Part shown: positions 36,775 through 45,641 of the stretch, in pieces
How positions within the stretch are numbered: the stretch's first letter is position 1
How the letters are laid out: every line of letters begins with the position of its first letter
Virus record (IMG/VR): IMGVR_UViG_3300046791_000097
Location: 1-46,821 of that record
DNA length: 46,821 nucleotides
Strand: one strand, 5' to 3'
DNA from: a virus
The notes under the pieces: model-generated
Seen by the model: only the letters and a program-made list of their open reading frames with translations
What the model was told of the DNA's origin: nothing
Databases searched by the model: none
Translations under genes and position numbers: made by a program

Positions 36775-37679
36775 CCGCGCCAGAAGGGGCCTCCGCCCCC
36801 GAGCTAGTGTCGATGGAGGGGGAGGAGATTACCCTTCCCTCCTTCTCCGTCATCATTCCGACGTTCGGCGACCCGGAAGGATTGCGCAGGACTTTGACAA
36901 ATCTGATCGGCCAGACCTGCGACTCATACCACGACCTGCCCATCCCACGCGACCTGATGGTAGTGGGGGACGGGTACGAGGCTGAGGCAGCGACAGTTTG
37001 TCAGGAAGTGATGAAGGCCGCAGAGGGCCTACCTCACGTTCGCATCGGCTACTACTACATACCGGAGCATGTGGGGAACGGAAATATGCCACGCGCGGCA
37101 GGGCTGGCCAAGGCAACAGGGGATTGGGTGGTGTTCTGCGATGCAGGCACGTCCGTCCAGCGAGACTTCTTCTTCACCCTCGCGCGGGCGATCATCGGTA
37201 GCCCAGATGCCAAGTTCGTGACATGGGATATGTACCAGTTGATTGACCCAACGCCAGTGTTGGCCGTGGCGAAGGCAGTATTCCAAGTAGATCGTAGCCA
37301 AGGGTTACCGTACGTATTTCCGGGCTGTGCAACGGCGGTTCGTCGCGACATTGCGCAGTTACAGGACTGGCCACATTGCGAGGCTTCTGATTGGGTATAC
37401 TTCTCCCTTCTGTGGGACAAACTCTACCTGAAGAAGAATGAAGACGGGACAGAGGAACGCACTGACACGCCCGAGCAGATTGATCTCGATGTGATTGCTG
37501 TGCCGTGGACGCTGACTTGCTGCTATGGCGCAAGGACTGGGCGTAAATGGCGCGAGCAGCCCACCGAGGAGGGCGTAACCAAGTATGGATGGAACAAGGG
37601 TTATAACCAAGCACGCGCAGATGCGCAGGAGCAGCTAAGTGCAAGACTCACAGCTACTGACTCTAATACGAACCCGTAA
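36735..37679 (+). CDS. Glycosyltransferase family 2 (GT-A fold)
   Basis: 314 aa, ATG with AGGGGA upstream. FSVIIPTFGDPEGLRRTLTN (about residue 38) begins the nucleotide-sugar-binding fold, LMVVGDGYE follows, and NMPRAAGLAKATGDWVVFCD (about 118) carries the D-x-G variant of the DxD motif. Later VFPGCATAVRRD matches acceptor-loop positions. It should transfer a sugar, perhaps onto a virion protein or surface glycan. It overlaps the exonuclease by 40 bases and the portal gene by 41, so it is fully embedded in the morphogenesis operon. Confidence 0.82.
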   Translation: MDSDGNVAQERDLTAPEGASAPELVSMEGEEITLPSFSVIIPTFGDPEGLRRTLTNLIGQTCDSYHDLPIPRDLMVVGDGYEAEAATVCQEVMKAAEGLPHVRIGYYYIPEHVGNGNMPRAAGLAKATGDWVVFCDAGTSVQRDFFFTLARAIIGSPDAKFVTWDMYQLIDPTPVLAVAKAVFQVDRSQGLPYVFPGCATAVRRDIAQLQDWPHCEASDWVYFSLLWDKLYLKKNEDGTEERTDTPEQIDLDVIAVPWTLTCCYGARTGRKWREQPTEEGVTKYGWNKGYNQARADAQEQLSARLTATDSNTNP

Positions 37680-39456
37680 AGCGCACGCGCTGAAGCACTA
37701 TTCGGCGTTCTTGCACCAGCTAGCGCGTCGGTATGACCTTTATCGCGGCTTCTTCCGGGGGAACTATGCACAATTCAGAAACAATATTCAACTACCCACG
37801 CTGTTTTCAATTATTCAGGCAGACGTGGCTCGGAAAGTACAAGCATTACTCGGTGGTGATAGGTTCATCGACTTCGTGGCACGGAGCAGCACTGATGGCT
37901 CGTTTGCGCGAAAAGTATCCTCACTTGTCAATGCCCAGCTTCACGATTGCAACACCGTGTCCAAGGGTCAAGACTTCTTCCTCACTGCCGACATGTATGG
38001 AACAGCTTTCGCACGTCATGGGTGGAAGACAGTTCGGCGTCTGGAGCAGTTCCGTAAGCTAGACGAGACCGGGCAGAAGGAAATGATCGCGTCGGGCGTG
38101 GTTACGCGCTTCGACGGGCCTAATTGGGATGTGCTCGACCCACTAGACGTGTGGCCACAGCCCGGCCGCAAGCGCATCGAAGACTGCCGTTGGGTCATGG
38201 TCCGCTACTTCATGGACTTGGATGAACTAGAGTTGCTCTCACAGGTAGGCGTGTACGACAAGGCCGCTGTAGCCCGCCTGAAGAGTACCTCATCGCCCAC
38301 CGGCTTCGTAGACGACTCATATCGCATCCGTCGCCAGCTATACCGTAACATGAGCGATTATGATGCGCGTATGCAGGAGCAGTATAACAAGGTGGTCGAG
38401 TGTGTGGACATGTTCGGGTACGTGCCGGACGAGTTCGCACCGGACGGCTTCACCTTCCGCATGATTACCACCGGAAACGACGTGGTAGTCCTGAGGAACA
38501 AGCCATTCCCGTTCTGGCACGGTCAAATCCCCATCATCGCCTACAGCCCGATGGCTGATCCACACTACATCCACGGCGTGGGCAAGATCGAGATTACCGA
38601 GCGTCTCCAGTACCTAGCCAACCGTTGGGTAAGCCAGAAGGCTGACGCCGTTGACCTTGTAATCGACCCGATGTGGCTGGTCAACCGACAGGCAGGCGTG
38701 GACACGCAGAACCTCTACACGCGCGCAGGCAGGGTTATTGGAGTTGATGGTGCGGTAGACGACTCTGTGATCCGGCCGCTGTCGCCCGACATGCGCGGGT
38801 TGCCACTAGCAGATCAGGAGATTAAGGGCCTGTGGGGCTGGATGCAGCAATCCACTGGCATGATCGAAGACACGATGATGGGCGGACCTAGCTCCCGCGA
38901 GCAAACTGCCACGGAGTACGGCGGACGCACGCAGGCGGTCCTAACCCGCCAGATGCTGGAACTGCTGCTGGCTGGAAACCTGTGGTTGGAGCCGCTGGCC
39001 AACACCTTCCACCAGTACAACCGCCAGTTCCTGAAGATGCCGAAGGAAGTTATGCTGATCGGCGAGGATGCTGAGATCGACCCGATTACCGGGTTGGCGC
39101 AACCTCCTACCATGCAACAGGTTGGCCTTCAGGACCTGAATATGGACTACCGCGCTGTGTCGAGCGGGGCAGCCAATATGATCGGGAAGCAGGCTCGGCG
39201 GAACGATATTATGGCCCTGACCGGGCTCCTACAGCAGAATCCGGTGGCCGGGCAGGCCATGAACTGGGTAGCGTGGCTGCGGTACGTAATGACCGTGTTT
39301 GACCTGCCGAACACCAAGGACTTCTTTGCTACAGGGCAGGTCCCGGGTGTGAACCAAGTTGCAGAAAGTACTGGACAATCACCCGAAAGTGTGGTAGGAA
39401 TGGCGGGTGGAAGACAACCATTGGTAAACATGATGATGGGAGGACAAGGTGGATAA
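37639..39456 (+). CDS. Portal protein
   Basis: 605 aa from a GTG at 37639 with GGAG upstream. It contains DLYRGFFRGNYAQFRNNIQL near the N-terminus, a wing/clip region (HGQIPIIAYSPMADPHYIHG, about 295) and a Gln-rich stem-like stretch with TATEYGGRTQAVLTRQMLEL. Length, composition and position between terL and scaffold fit a podovirus portal, the ring through which DNA is packaged and ejected. Ends with a Met/Gly-rich tail and an eight-base overlap into the next gene. Confidence 0.82.
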   Translation: MQDSQLLTLIRTRKAHALKHYSAFLHQLARRYDLYRGFFRGNYAQFRNNIQLPTLFSIIQADVARKVQALLGGDRFIDFVARSSTDGSFARKVSSLVNAQLHDCNTVSKGQDFFLTADMYGTAFARHGWKTVRRLEQFRKLDETGQKEMIASGVVTRFDGPNWDVLDPLDVWPQPGRKRIEDCRWVMVRYFMDLDELELLSQVGVYDKAAVARLKSTSSPTGFVDDSYRIRRQLYRNMSDYDARMQEQYNKVVECVDMFGYVPDEFAPDGFTFRMITTGNDVVVLRNKPFPFWHGQIPIIAYSPMADPHYIHGVGKIEITERLQYLANRWVSQKADAVDLVIDPMWLVNRQAGVDTQNLYTRAGRVIGVDGAVDDSVIRPLSPDMRGLPLADQEIKGLWGWMQQSTGMIEDTMMGGPSSREQTATEYGGRTQAVLTRQMLELLLAGNLWLEPLANTFHQYNRQFLKMPKEVMLIGEDAEIDPITGLAQPPTMQQVGLQDLNMDYRAVSSGAANMIGKQARRNDIMALTGLLQQNPVAGQAMNWVAWLRYVMTVFDLPNTKDFFATGQVPGVNQVAESTGQSPESVVGMAGGRQPLVNMMMGGQGG

Positions 39457-39778
39457 CACTGAACGGCTAATGGCGGAGCTGAAGAACACACTAAGCACTA
39501 CGGGGTGGAAGAGCGTGATCGTGCCGACGTTCAAGGCCGAGATGCTTGAATGCTTCGATAGGCTCGCAGCGCTTAAGGTCACTCTGCCTGATGGTATGAC
39601 TCATGTTGAGTACAATGCGTTCTTAAAGGGCCGCATCGACTTCGCCAAGTATGCCATCGGAAACTTTAACCAGCAGCTTGCTGAGTACGAACGCAATAAG
39701 GAAATTCAACAGCAAGGTGCTATAACCGAGCCCGCAGTGGGCTCACCATACGACAGCGCGGCCAACCCGCCTGTCTAA
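39449..39778 (+). CDS. Hypothetical head protein
   Basis: 109 aa from a GTG at 39449 with AGGA upstream. Helical (LMAELKNTLSTTGWKSVIVP, then FLKGRIDFAKYAIGNFNQQL) with a disordered, Pro/Ala-rich C-terminus. Located between portal and scaffold. No family recognised. Confidence 0.65.
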   Translation: MDNTERLMAELKNTLSTTGWKSVIVPTFKAEMLECFDRLAALKVTLPDGMTHVEYNAFLKGRIDFAKYAIGNFNQQLAEYERNKEIQQQGAITEPAVGSPYDSAANPPV

Positions 39779-39794
39779 GTAAAGGAGCCCACTC

Positions 39795-40607
39795 ATGGGC
39801 GTGAATAACCTAGCCAACCTAGGTCAAGTACAGTCAGCCAACCTGACAACTGACCCGTCTGCACAAGTAACGGCCAACCCGGGACAGACGCAGCGACTCG
39901 CGGGAAAGTATAACACAGTAGAAGAACTGGCACGCGGTTACGACCACCAGATGGCAGAGACCCAGCGAATCATCGCCCAGCGCGATGAGGCTGTCCGCAA
40001 GGCACAGCTACTGGAAAGCTTTGTTCGTGGTGGTGGAAGTAATGACAGGGTGATGCCTAATGATCGAATCGCATCTAGGCAGAGTCCGTTCGACGAGATT
40101 ACCGACGCACTGAATGTTGACCGCAATACGTTGCGGGCAGCCCTTGCTGAGATCGTCTCCGAACAACTCGCTCCTGTGACGGCGGTAATGGCAGCGCGGC
40201 AAACAGTCGGCGCTGACTTCCCCGAATTCGGGCAATTTGAACCCGAAGTCGCTCAGTTCCTCAATTCGCACCCCGAGGTAAACGAAGAGTACAGAACCAT
40301 GATTTCCGACCCTCGCACCGCCGCTGCTGGCATGCGCTACGCCTACTTGATGTTTGAGCGGGGCGCGCGTGCACAACAGGGACAGACCGGACAAGAGCAG
40401 CAGCAGCAGGCTGACATGTCTGGGCAGGCACAAGCAGCAGCACGCTTGGATGCCATGCTACCGGGTGGTGGCGTTGGTGGACGCGCACAGGCCATGGCTG
40501 CCGCGAGCGAAGCACAGCTTAAGGCAGAATATGAGAACTCGCGTCGCACTGGCGATTGGTCAGGATATCTGGCGAATGCACTTGGAGACCTCTCAGCAGG
40601 TCACTAA
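39795..40607 (+). CDS. Scaffolding protein
   Basis: 270 aa, AAGGAG site. GKYNTVEELARGYDHQMAE near residue 37 is typical of podovirus scaffolds, followed by acidic helices (QRDEAVRKAQLLESF) and a long Gln/Ala-rich C-terminal tract (GQTGQEQQQQADMSGQAQAA). It directs prohead assembly and leaves before DNA entry. It sits directly before the capsid gene. Confidence 0.8.
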   Translation: MGVNNLANLGQVQSANLTTDPSAQVTANPGQTQRLAGKYNTVEELARGYDHQMAETQRIIAQRDEAVRKAQLLESFVRGGGSNDRVMPNDRIASRQSPFDEITDALNVDRNTLRAALAEIVSEQLAPVTAVMAARQTVGADFPEFGQFEPEVAQFLNSHPEVNEEYRTMISDPRTAAAGMRYAYLMFERGARAQQGQTGQEQQQQADMSGQAQAAARLDAMLPGGGVGGRAQAMAAASEAQLKAEYENSRRTGDWSGYLANALGDLSAGH

Positions 40608-41690
40608 ATGGGTTTTCTAGCAACAGTATCAGGTAGTTACGTACCCGTAGCTACCATTACCACGGTTCTTCGTGAAGAACTGTACGATGTAGTAACGAAC
40701 ATCGACCCCTACAACACCCCGGTGTTGGACATGCTTGGAAGTAAGGCGATCAGCAGCCCTGTGTATCAGTGGCCTGTTGACACCCTGCCTGCAATCGTGT
40801 TGAACAACACTGCGGGTAGCGCTGACGTGGCGGGTGTAAACGTACAGGGTGTGTCTGAAGGTTTCACCCCGGACTACTCTGCATACCCCTACACTGGCGC
40901 GCAGCCATCACGTCTGACGAACTTCATTCAGATGTTCGCCGGTCTGGTATCTATCAGCGACACGCTGAAGCGCGGTAGTCCTTCGGGCATCCGTGATCCT
41001 TACAACTGGGAAGCCATCAAGGTAACGCGAGTTATCAAGAAGGCTATCGAGCGTCGTCTGTTCGACAACATCAGCGCAAACAGTAGCTGGGTAACCGGTA
41101 CTTCCGCAGACCCACGCCGTATGTACTCGCTGTTTGACTGGACCAGTTCCGCTGTTGCTGGCGCGAACTATGTAGTAACCCAGTCAACGATCGGTGCAAC
41201 GGGTGGTATCATCTCGCCTGCTGCAATCGACACAGCGATGGAAACTGCGGTAGCGGGCAGCACGGGCGCAGCCGGTGGTGGTCAGCCTAACATCGTGGCG
41301 ATGAGCCTTGGTGTGAAGTTCGACCTTAGCGCGCAGCTACGTGCGAACGGTAACAGTCCATCCTCAACCGCACTGCTTTCTCCGATGAACTGGCAGACCA
41401 TCAGTGCGCAGGAGAAGCGCGTTATCCGTAACATTGACGTGTACGAAGGCGACGCGGGCGAAGTGAGCATCGTGTGGAGTCGTCAGATTCCGCAGAGCAG
41501 TGCCACCGCTTCTGGTGGCAAGGTCTGGGGTCTTCAGACGGACATGATTCAGTTCGGCTTCTATAGCCCAATTGAGCACATCCCCCTAGCGAAGACTGGC
41601 CACAACACCAAGGGTATCATCGTTGGTGAGTGCGGCTACCGGTTCTTGAACCCTAAGAGCAGCTTCGTTATCAACAACGTAACCACGTAA
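40608..41690 (+). CDS. Major capsid protein (HK97 fold, DUF5309/SU10-like)
   Basis: 360 aa. NIDPYNTPVLDMLGS (about residue 30) and PVYQWPVDTLP (about 50) are followed by GFTPDYSAYPYTGAQPSRLT, NFIQMFAGLVSISDTLKRG and ending RFLNPKSSFVINN, the order of SU10-type capsid proteins. It would form the icosahedral shell. The gene starts one base after the scaffold stop and is followed by a hairpin terminator, consistent with high expression. Confidence 0.88.
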   Translation: MGFLATVSGSYVPVATITTVLREELYDVVTNIDPYNTPVLDMLGSKAISSPVYQWPVDTLPAIVLNNTAGSADVAGVNVQGVSEGFTPDYSAYPYTGAQPSRLTNFIQMFAGLVSISDTLKRGSPSGIRDPYNWEAIKVTRVIKKAIERRLFDNISANSSWVTGTSADPRRMYSLFDWTSSAVAGANYVVTQSTIGATGGIISPAAIDTAMETAVAGSTGAAGGGQPNIVAMSLGVKFDLSAQLRANGNSPSSTALLSPMNWQTISAQEKRVIRNIDVYEGDAGEVSIVWSRQIPQSSATASGGKVWGLQTDMIQFGFYSPIEHIPLAKTGHNTKGIIVGECGYRFLNPKSSFVINNVTT

Positions 41691-41697
41691 CCAATGA

Positions 41698-41725
41698 GGG
41701 AGGGGGTTTCGGCCCCCTCCCCTTT
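41698..41725 (+). terminator. Hairpin terminator after the capsid gene
   Basis: GGGAGGGGG / CCCCCTCCC stem (41698-41706 with 41713-41721), loop TTTCGG, then CTTT. The next gene's ribosome site (GAGGT) starts right behind it, so read-through or RNA stabilisation is implied. Confidence 0.7.
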
Positions 41726-41734
41726 GAGGTATCT

Positions 41735-41908
41735 ATGGCAAAGCCTAACCAAACAGTCGTCCGCCCCAATGATGTAGGCCGTGTACCGGACATGACTGAG
41801 TTCCTCGACACTGAGATCCCCCCAACCTGTGACGATGCTGGCGATCACGGTCCCCAGCACACATACAAAGGCGTGCAGCCGAACTACATCGACAGCGCGA
41901 AGCAATAA
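41735..41908 (+). CDS. Small hypothetical virion-region protein
   Basis: 57 aa: MAKPNQTVVRPNDVGRVPDM, acidic in the middle, ending VQPNYIDSAKQ. The ATG is preceded by GAGGT immediately after the terminator hairpin and the stop overlaps the next start (TAATG). Function unknown; perhaps a head-completion factor. Confidence 0.65.
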   Translation: MAKPNQTVVRPNDVGRVPDMTEFLDTEIPPTCDDAGDHGPQHTYKGVQPNYIDSAKQ

Positions 41909-42207
41909 TGCCTATAATGGACCGAGAGTTTATGGAAGAGACGAGTGCGGATAACACTGCGCGTCTCTTCCCTTACCTGAAAGACCGCTTTCAGGCACTC
42001 CACGAAATCCGCTTGACCGACTACGACAATGCTAAGATTTCGAATATGGGCCGCCGCTTTGCCAAGAATGGCGTGCTTGGTAAGAGAATTGCTAGCCTTC
42101 CCGTACACATCCTCAAGCACTGGGAGGCCACTTACGGATTCCCAATTACCTTTGATAAGAAGATGTTTCGTGTATGGCTGAACCAGCACCCGGAGTATAA
42201 GACCTAA
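41908..42207 (+). CDS. Hypothetical head-tail region protein
   Basis: 99 aa, coupled by TAATG at both ends. Helical with aromatic residues (FPYLKDRFQALHEIRLTDYD, HILKHWEATYGFPITFDKK). The place between capsid and the tail-tube adaptor suggests a head-to-tail joining protein, but no family is recognised. Confidence 0.6.
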   Translation: MPIMDREFMEETSADNTARLFPYLKDRFQALHEIRLTDYDNAKISNMGRRFAKNGVLGKRIASLPVHILKHWEATYGFPITFDKKMFRVWLNQHPEYKT

Positions 42208-42923
42208 TGCCCGGACCAACCTTTGTAATCGCGCAGAACCAGAACACCATGTCGTGGCTAGAAGCCATGGATGAGGTAGCTGCTGTACTTGGCAACTCTG
42301 GTGACGCAGACCAGCGTGCCGTTGCGCTATCATGTATTAAGGACACCCTGCGCGATCTTAACGTCGCCCGCGAGTGGAGTTGGATGCGGAATAGCACAAC
42401 TGGTAGTGTTACCACAGACGGACTCATCACTATGCCCGCGCGCGGGACTAAGGTTTACTCTCTTGTAGTTAGCAACAAGACACTGAACTACATGGACAAG
42501 CGTGATTGGTTACGACAGGTAGACCTGACCCAGAACATCGGTTTGACTGGGTATTACGATATATACAAGACTGGTAACACCAATACTATAGAGGTATCGG
42601 ATCATCCAGCTAGCTCCGCCCCATATACTCTTTACTACCACGCGCTTATGCCTATCGCGTACCAAACTGCAAACGCAGAGGTAGTAGATGTGCCCGAGAA
42701 CGTCATGTCCTTCGTACTGGCACAGGCCAAAGCCGATTACATCGCGCGCGTGGACTCAGGCAGTCCAAAGCTGGACTACTACTCGGCGCAAGCAAAGTTC
42801 CGGCGTGGGCGTCTCATTGCAGAAGACACACGCCAGCCAGATGAGGATGGCGGCTTCACGCCCGGTTATCTACACGCACAGCCAGTCAACCCAGTCTATG
42901 ACCCCAACTATCTGTTCTGGTAA
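42207..42923 (+). CDS. Head-tail adaptor / tail tubular protein A-like
   Basis: 238 aa. Helical first part (CIKDTLRDLNVAREWSWMRN), beta segment (SVTTDGLITMPARGTKVYSL), then VPENVMSFVLAQAKADYIAR and DYYSAQAKFRRGRLIAEDTR, the layout of T7 gp11-type proteins that bind below the portal. Located directly upstream of the nozzle gene. Confidence 0.75.
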   Translation: MPGPTFVIAQNQNTMSWLEAMDEVAAVLGNSGDADQRAVALSCIKDTLRDLNVAREWSWMRNSTTGSVTTDGLITMPARGTKVYSLVVSNKTLNYMDKRDWLRQVDLTQNIGLTGYYDIYKTGNTNTIEVSDHPASSAPYTLYYHALMPIAYQTANAEVVDVPENVMSFVLAQAKADYIARVDSGSPKLDYYSAQAKFRRGRLIAEDTRQPDEDGGFTPGYLHAQPVNPVYDPNYLFW

Positions 42924-42926
42924 TCC

Positions 42927-45641
42927 ATGAGCAACTTCCACGTTGAACCAATGAATGGTGGTCTGGTAACCTCTCGCCCTCCGGTCCTATTGACGGAGGG
43001 TGAACTGGTTGCGGCTCCCGGCGTCTACCGCCCCTTCTCGCAGTCGCTGTGGTCACCGCCAGCGAATGCCACCTTCGGCACACCATCCGGCACAGTATCC
43101 GGGCTACGCTACTGTGGTTTTGACTACCGCAAGGTAGCTTGCCAGATCACATCTGCTAACACCGGCATCACCACCACTGGTTCAGACACCTTCGCTAATA
43201 TCACTGTGGGCGCGTCTGTACGTGGAACTGGTATCCCAGCCAATACAACGGTGGCGTCGCTTGGTACTACAACGGCCACCTTGAGTGCTGCCGCCACACT
43301 AAGCGCAGGACAGACACTGACCTTTGATGCCAGCCACCTAGTGTTAGTTCAGCAGGCCGCTACATTCTCAACGGCTGTGGCAACCAATGCAAGCGGTACC
43401 TTCTCTCCAGTGTCCATCAACGGCATTACCACCACAGCGGCAGTATCTATCTCGCCGGGGGTGAATCTGGATTCTGTGGCATACAACAATAACCACGTTC
43501 TACTAAACGGCATTGAGCGGAACTATGTGTTGAAGGCGGATGGCACGGCTAGGCCACACGGCATGGCCCCCGTTGTCACCTCCCCAACCCTCGTAACTGG
43601 TTCAGGTACATGGGCACTGGATTCGGGAATCGGATACTATGCCTACTGGACCACCGAGTACGACAAGGTTAACGATATCGAGTCGGACTTCCAAGGCAAG
43701 CCAGCCGTAGTGAATGTGTCTACCACCAGCATCAAGGTGACTGTGACCCGCCCACCGCGTGTTAACATTAGCGCAACGCACTGGCGTGTATACCGCAGCA
43801 CCAAGATGGAGGCTAGCACCACGGAAGAGGCCGATAAGGAAAGCATCTTCCCAAGTGGCAATAGGGTCTATGAAGTAACCATGAATGACGATGGCACCAA
43901 CATGACCTTCGTGGATGGAGGTGGGGCCACGAGCGATACCGCGCGTGCGTGGACCGCTACAGGAATTATTGGCAAGAGCACCAATGGCGTGACGTGGGTG
44001 GTGACTGGTACTAGCACAGCAACCCTAACCGGCCCAGCCAGCGAGCCCGTAGCTATCGACTTGGCTAACTTCAACATACCCACAGGCACAGTTACCGCAC
44101 CCATTACGGGTATACAGGTAGTAGTGACCGGCAGCGGCACCAATGGTGCTACTGCACAGATGTGTCTACGCTCAACACGCTCGCTTTATAGTGGGATTGA
44201 ATCAAATTGGAAAACCATTCCGCTTACCAGCACTCCCACAGCGTATACTTTGGGCAGCTCTACAGACACATGGTTCTATGGCTATAATGGCAACACAGAC
44301 CCGGCTAAGTTACCACAATGGGACCCGCTGGACTTCGCCAACGGCAAGTTCGTGGTACATATCCTCGGCAGTGCCGCAGCCACACAAGTCGTTACGATCA
44401 CTACAGTTACCGTCTCTGTGACCTATGGCAAGTCCGACCAGACCGCCGATGTGACCCCATTCCCTGCTATCACAATCACGGCGGCTGGACTTGAGAGCGC
44501 TCCCTGCGGCTGGTGGGGACAGCCACCCATTGCTACCACAGGCGATATCTTCCAAGACTCACTCTGCTTGAACGACGTGACTGTCGGCAACTTCCTGCGC
44601 TATTCGTACCAGACCAAGATAGATGCCTTCCCGACCCTGTACTACATCAATTTCAACACACAAGAGCAGGACGTTATCACATGCATCAAAGCTGTTGGCA
44701 ACGCCCTCGTGGTCGGCATGAATGGACGCAAGTGGCGTGTGACCTACCTCCCCCGCGAGACCGATGCCTCGTACGATAGAGGAAGGTGTGTAGAACTGCT
44801 CTCATCTGAGAAGGGCATTGTGGGCACACTAGCTGCCTGCCGCTTCACGCATCCAGAGGGACGCCAGATGCTGGCCTCCTTCTCCGGCAACAGCTTCGAT
44901 ATGACCGATGCCTACGTCGAGAAGCCCGTGACCAACGATATTGACTTCCGCAACTTAGTAGAACCTACCTACCTCAACATCACTGAGGTGGTCAACAACC
45001 CAGACCTACACGAGTTGCTGCTACTCTATGTGCCGAAGGGAACTAGCACCAAGAACGGTGTCTTGCGCTTTAGCTACCACCCAACACACATCAAGCAGGA
45101 TGGGTCGCTGAAGTGTTCTGCTGGAGCAATGGGCACGACCCGGGCAACCACAATGGGCGTGCTACGTACGGGCGTGCGTGTGTTCTACACGACCGACGGA
45201 ACCAACGTATTCCGTGCCAACCAGACCCCAACCAGCACCGTTGTGGTTGCTGGCACCACACGTCAGTTCTGCCCACCGGGCATCGGCAAGGCCATCAAGG
45301 TGCTCCAGATGTTCACGCACTACACTCAGTGGGGCTACAGCGCCGCGAGCGGGGGAACAATCACACATGCCCTGCGCGGACACCGGGCAAATAAGGCCGC
45401 AGCGGCTGTGGATGCCGATTACACACGCATAGACTCGAACCACACCACGGCGTTACTTGCCTACCCAACTGGTAGTAGTACGAACCCACGCGATTCACAC
45501 ATTCTCAAGACAGCGGTCAACTTCGGCGACAGCATCGTGTCAGATGCCATCACGCTCAACAGTACGGCCGGTTGTCACTATTCCCTAGACTTCAACATCT
45601 TCGAGTACGAAGAACTATCAGACGAGTTCACCAGTGGCTAA
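42927..45641 (+). CDS. Tail nozzle protein (tail tubular protein B-like)
   Basis: 904 aa, larger than T7 gp12 (about 794). MSNFHVEPMNGGLVTSRPPV starts the family-like N-terminus. Two insertions are evident: a Thr/Ser-rich beta domain at about residues 70-140 (ITVGASVRGTGIPANTT, of fibre-like composition) and another at about 340-510. The C-terminal half (VGMNGRKWRVTYLPRETDAS, SEKGIVGTLAACRFTHPEG) matches nozzle beta-propeller segments. It closes the tail tube and carries fibres. The next gene starts eight bases before its stop. Confidence 0.75.
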   Translation: MSNFHVEPMNGGLVTSRPPVLLTEGELVAAPGVYRPFSQSLWSPPANATFGTPSGTVSGLRYCGFDYRKVACQITSANTGITTTGSDTFANITVGASVRGTGIPANTTVASLGTTTATLSAAATLSAGQTLTFDASHLVLVQQAATFSTAVATNASGTFSPVSINGITTTAAVSISPGVNLDSVAYNNNHVLLNGIERNYVLKADGTARPHGMAPVVTSPTLVTGSGTWALDSGIGYYAYWTTEYDKVNDIESDFQGKPAVVNVSTTSIKVTVTRPPRVNISATHWRVYRSTKMEASTTEEADKESIFPSGNRVYEVTMNDDGTNMTFVDGGGATSDTARAWTATGIIGKSTNGVTWVVTGTSTATLTGPASEPVAIDLANFNIPTGTVTAPITGIQVVVTGSGTNGATAQMCLRSTRSLYSGIESNWKTIPLTSTPTAYTLGSSTDTWFYGYNGNTDPAKLPQWDPLDFANGKFVVHILGSAAATQVVTITTVTVSVTYGKSDQTADVTPFPAITITAAGLESAPCGWWGQPPIATTGDIFQDSLCLNDVTVGNFLRYSYQTKIDAFPTLYYINFNTQEQDVITCIKAVGNALVVGMNGRKWRVTYLPRETDASYDRGRCVELLSSEKGIVGTLAACRFTHPEGRQMLASFSGNSFDMTDAYVEKPVTNDIDFRNLVEPTYLNITEVVNNPDLHELLLLYVPKGTSTKNGVLRFSYHPTHIKQDGSLKCSAGAMGTTRATTMGVLRTGVRVFYTTDGTNVFRANQTPTSTVVVAGTTRQFCPPGIGKAIKVLQMFTHYTQWGYSAASGGTITHALRGHRANKAAAAVDADYTRIDSNHTTALLAYPTGSSTNPRDSHILKTAVNFGDSIVSDAITLNSTAGCHYSLDFNIFEYEELSDEFTSG

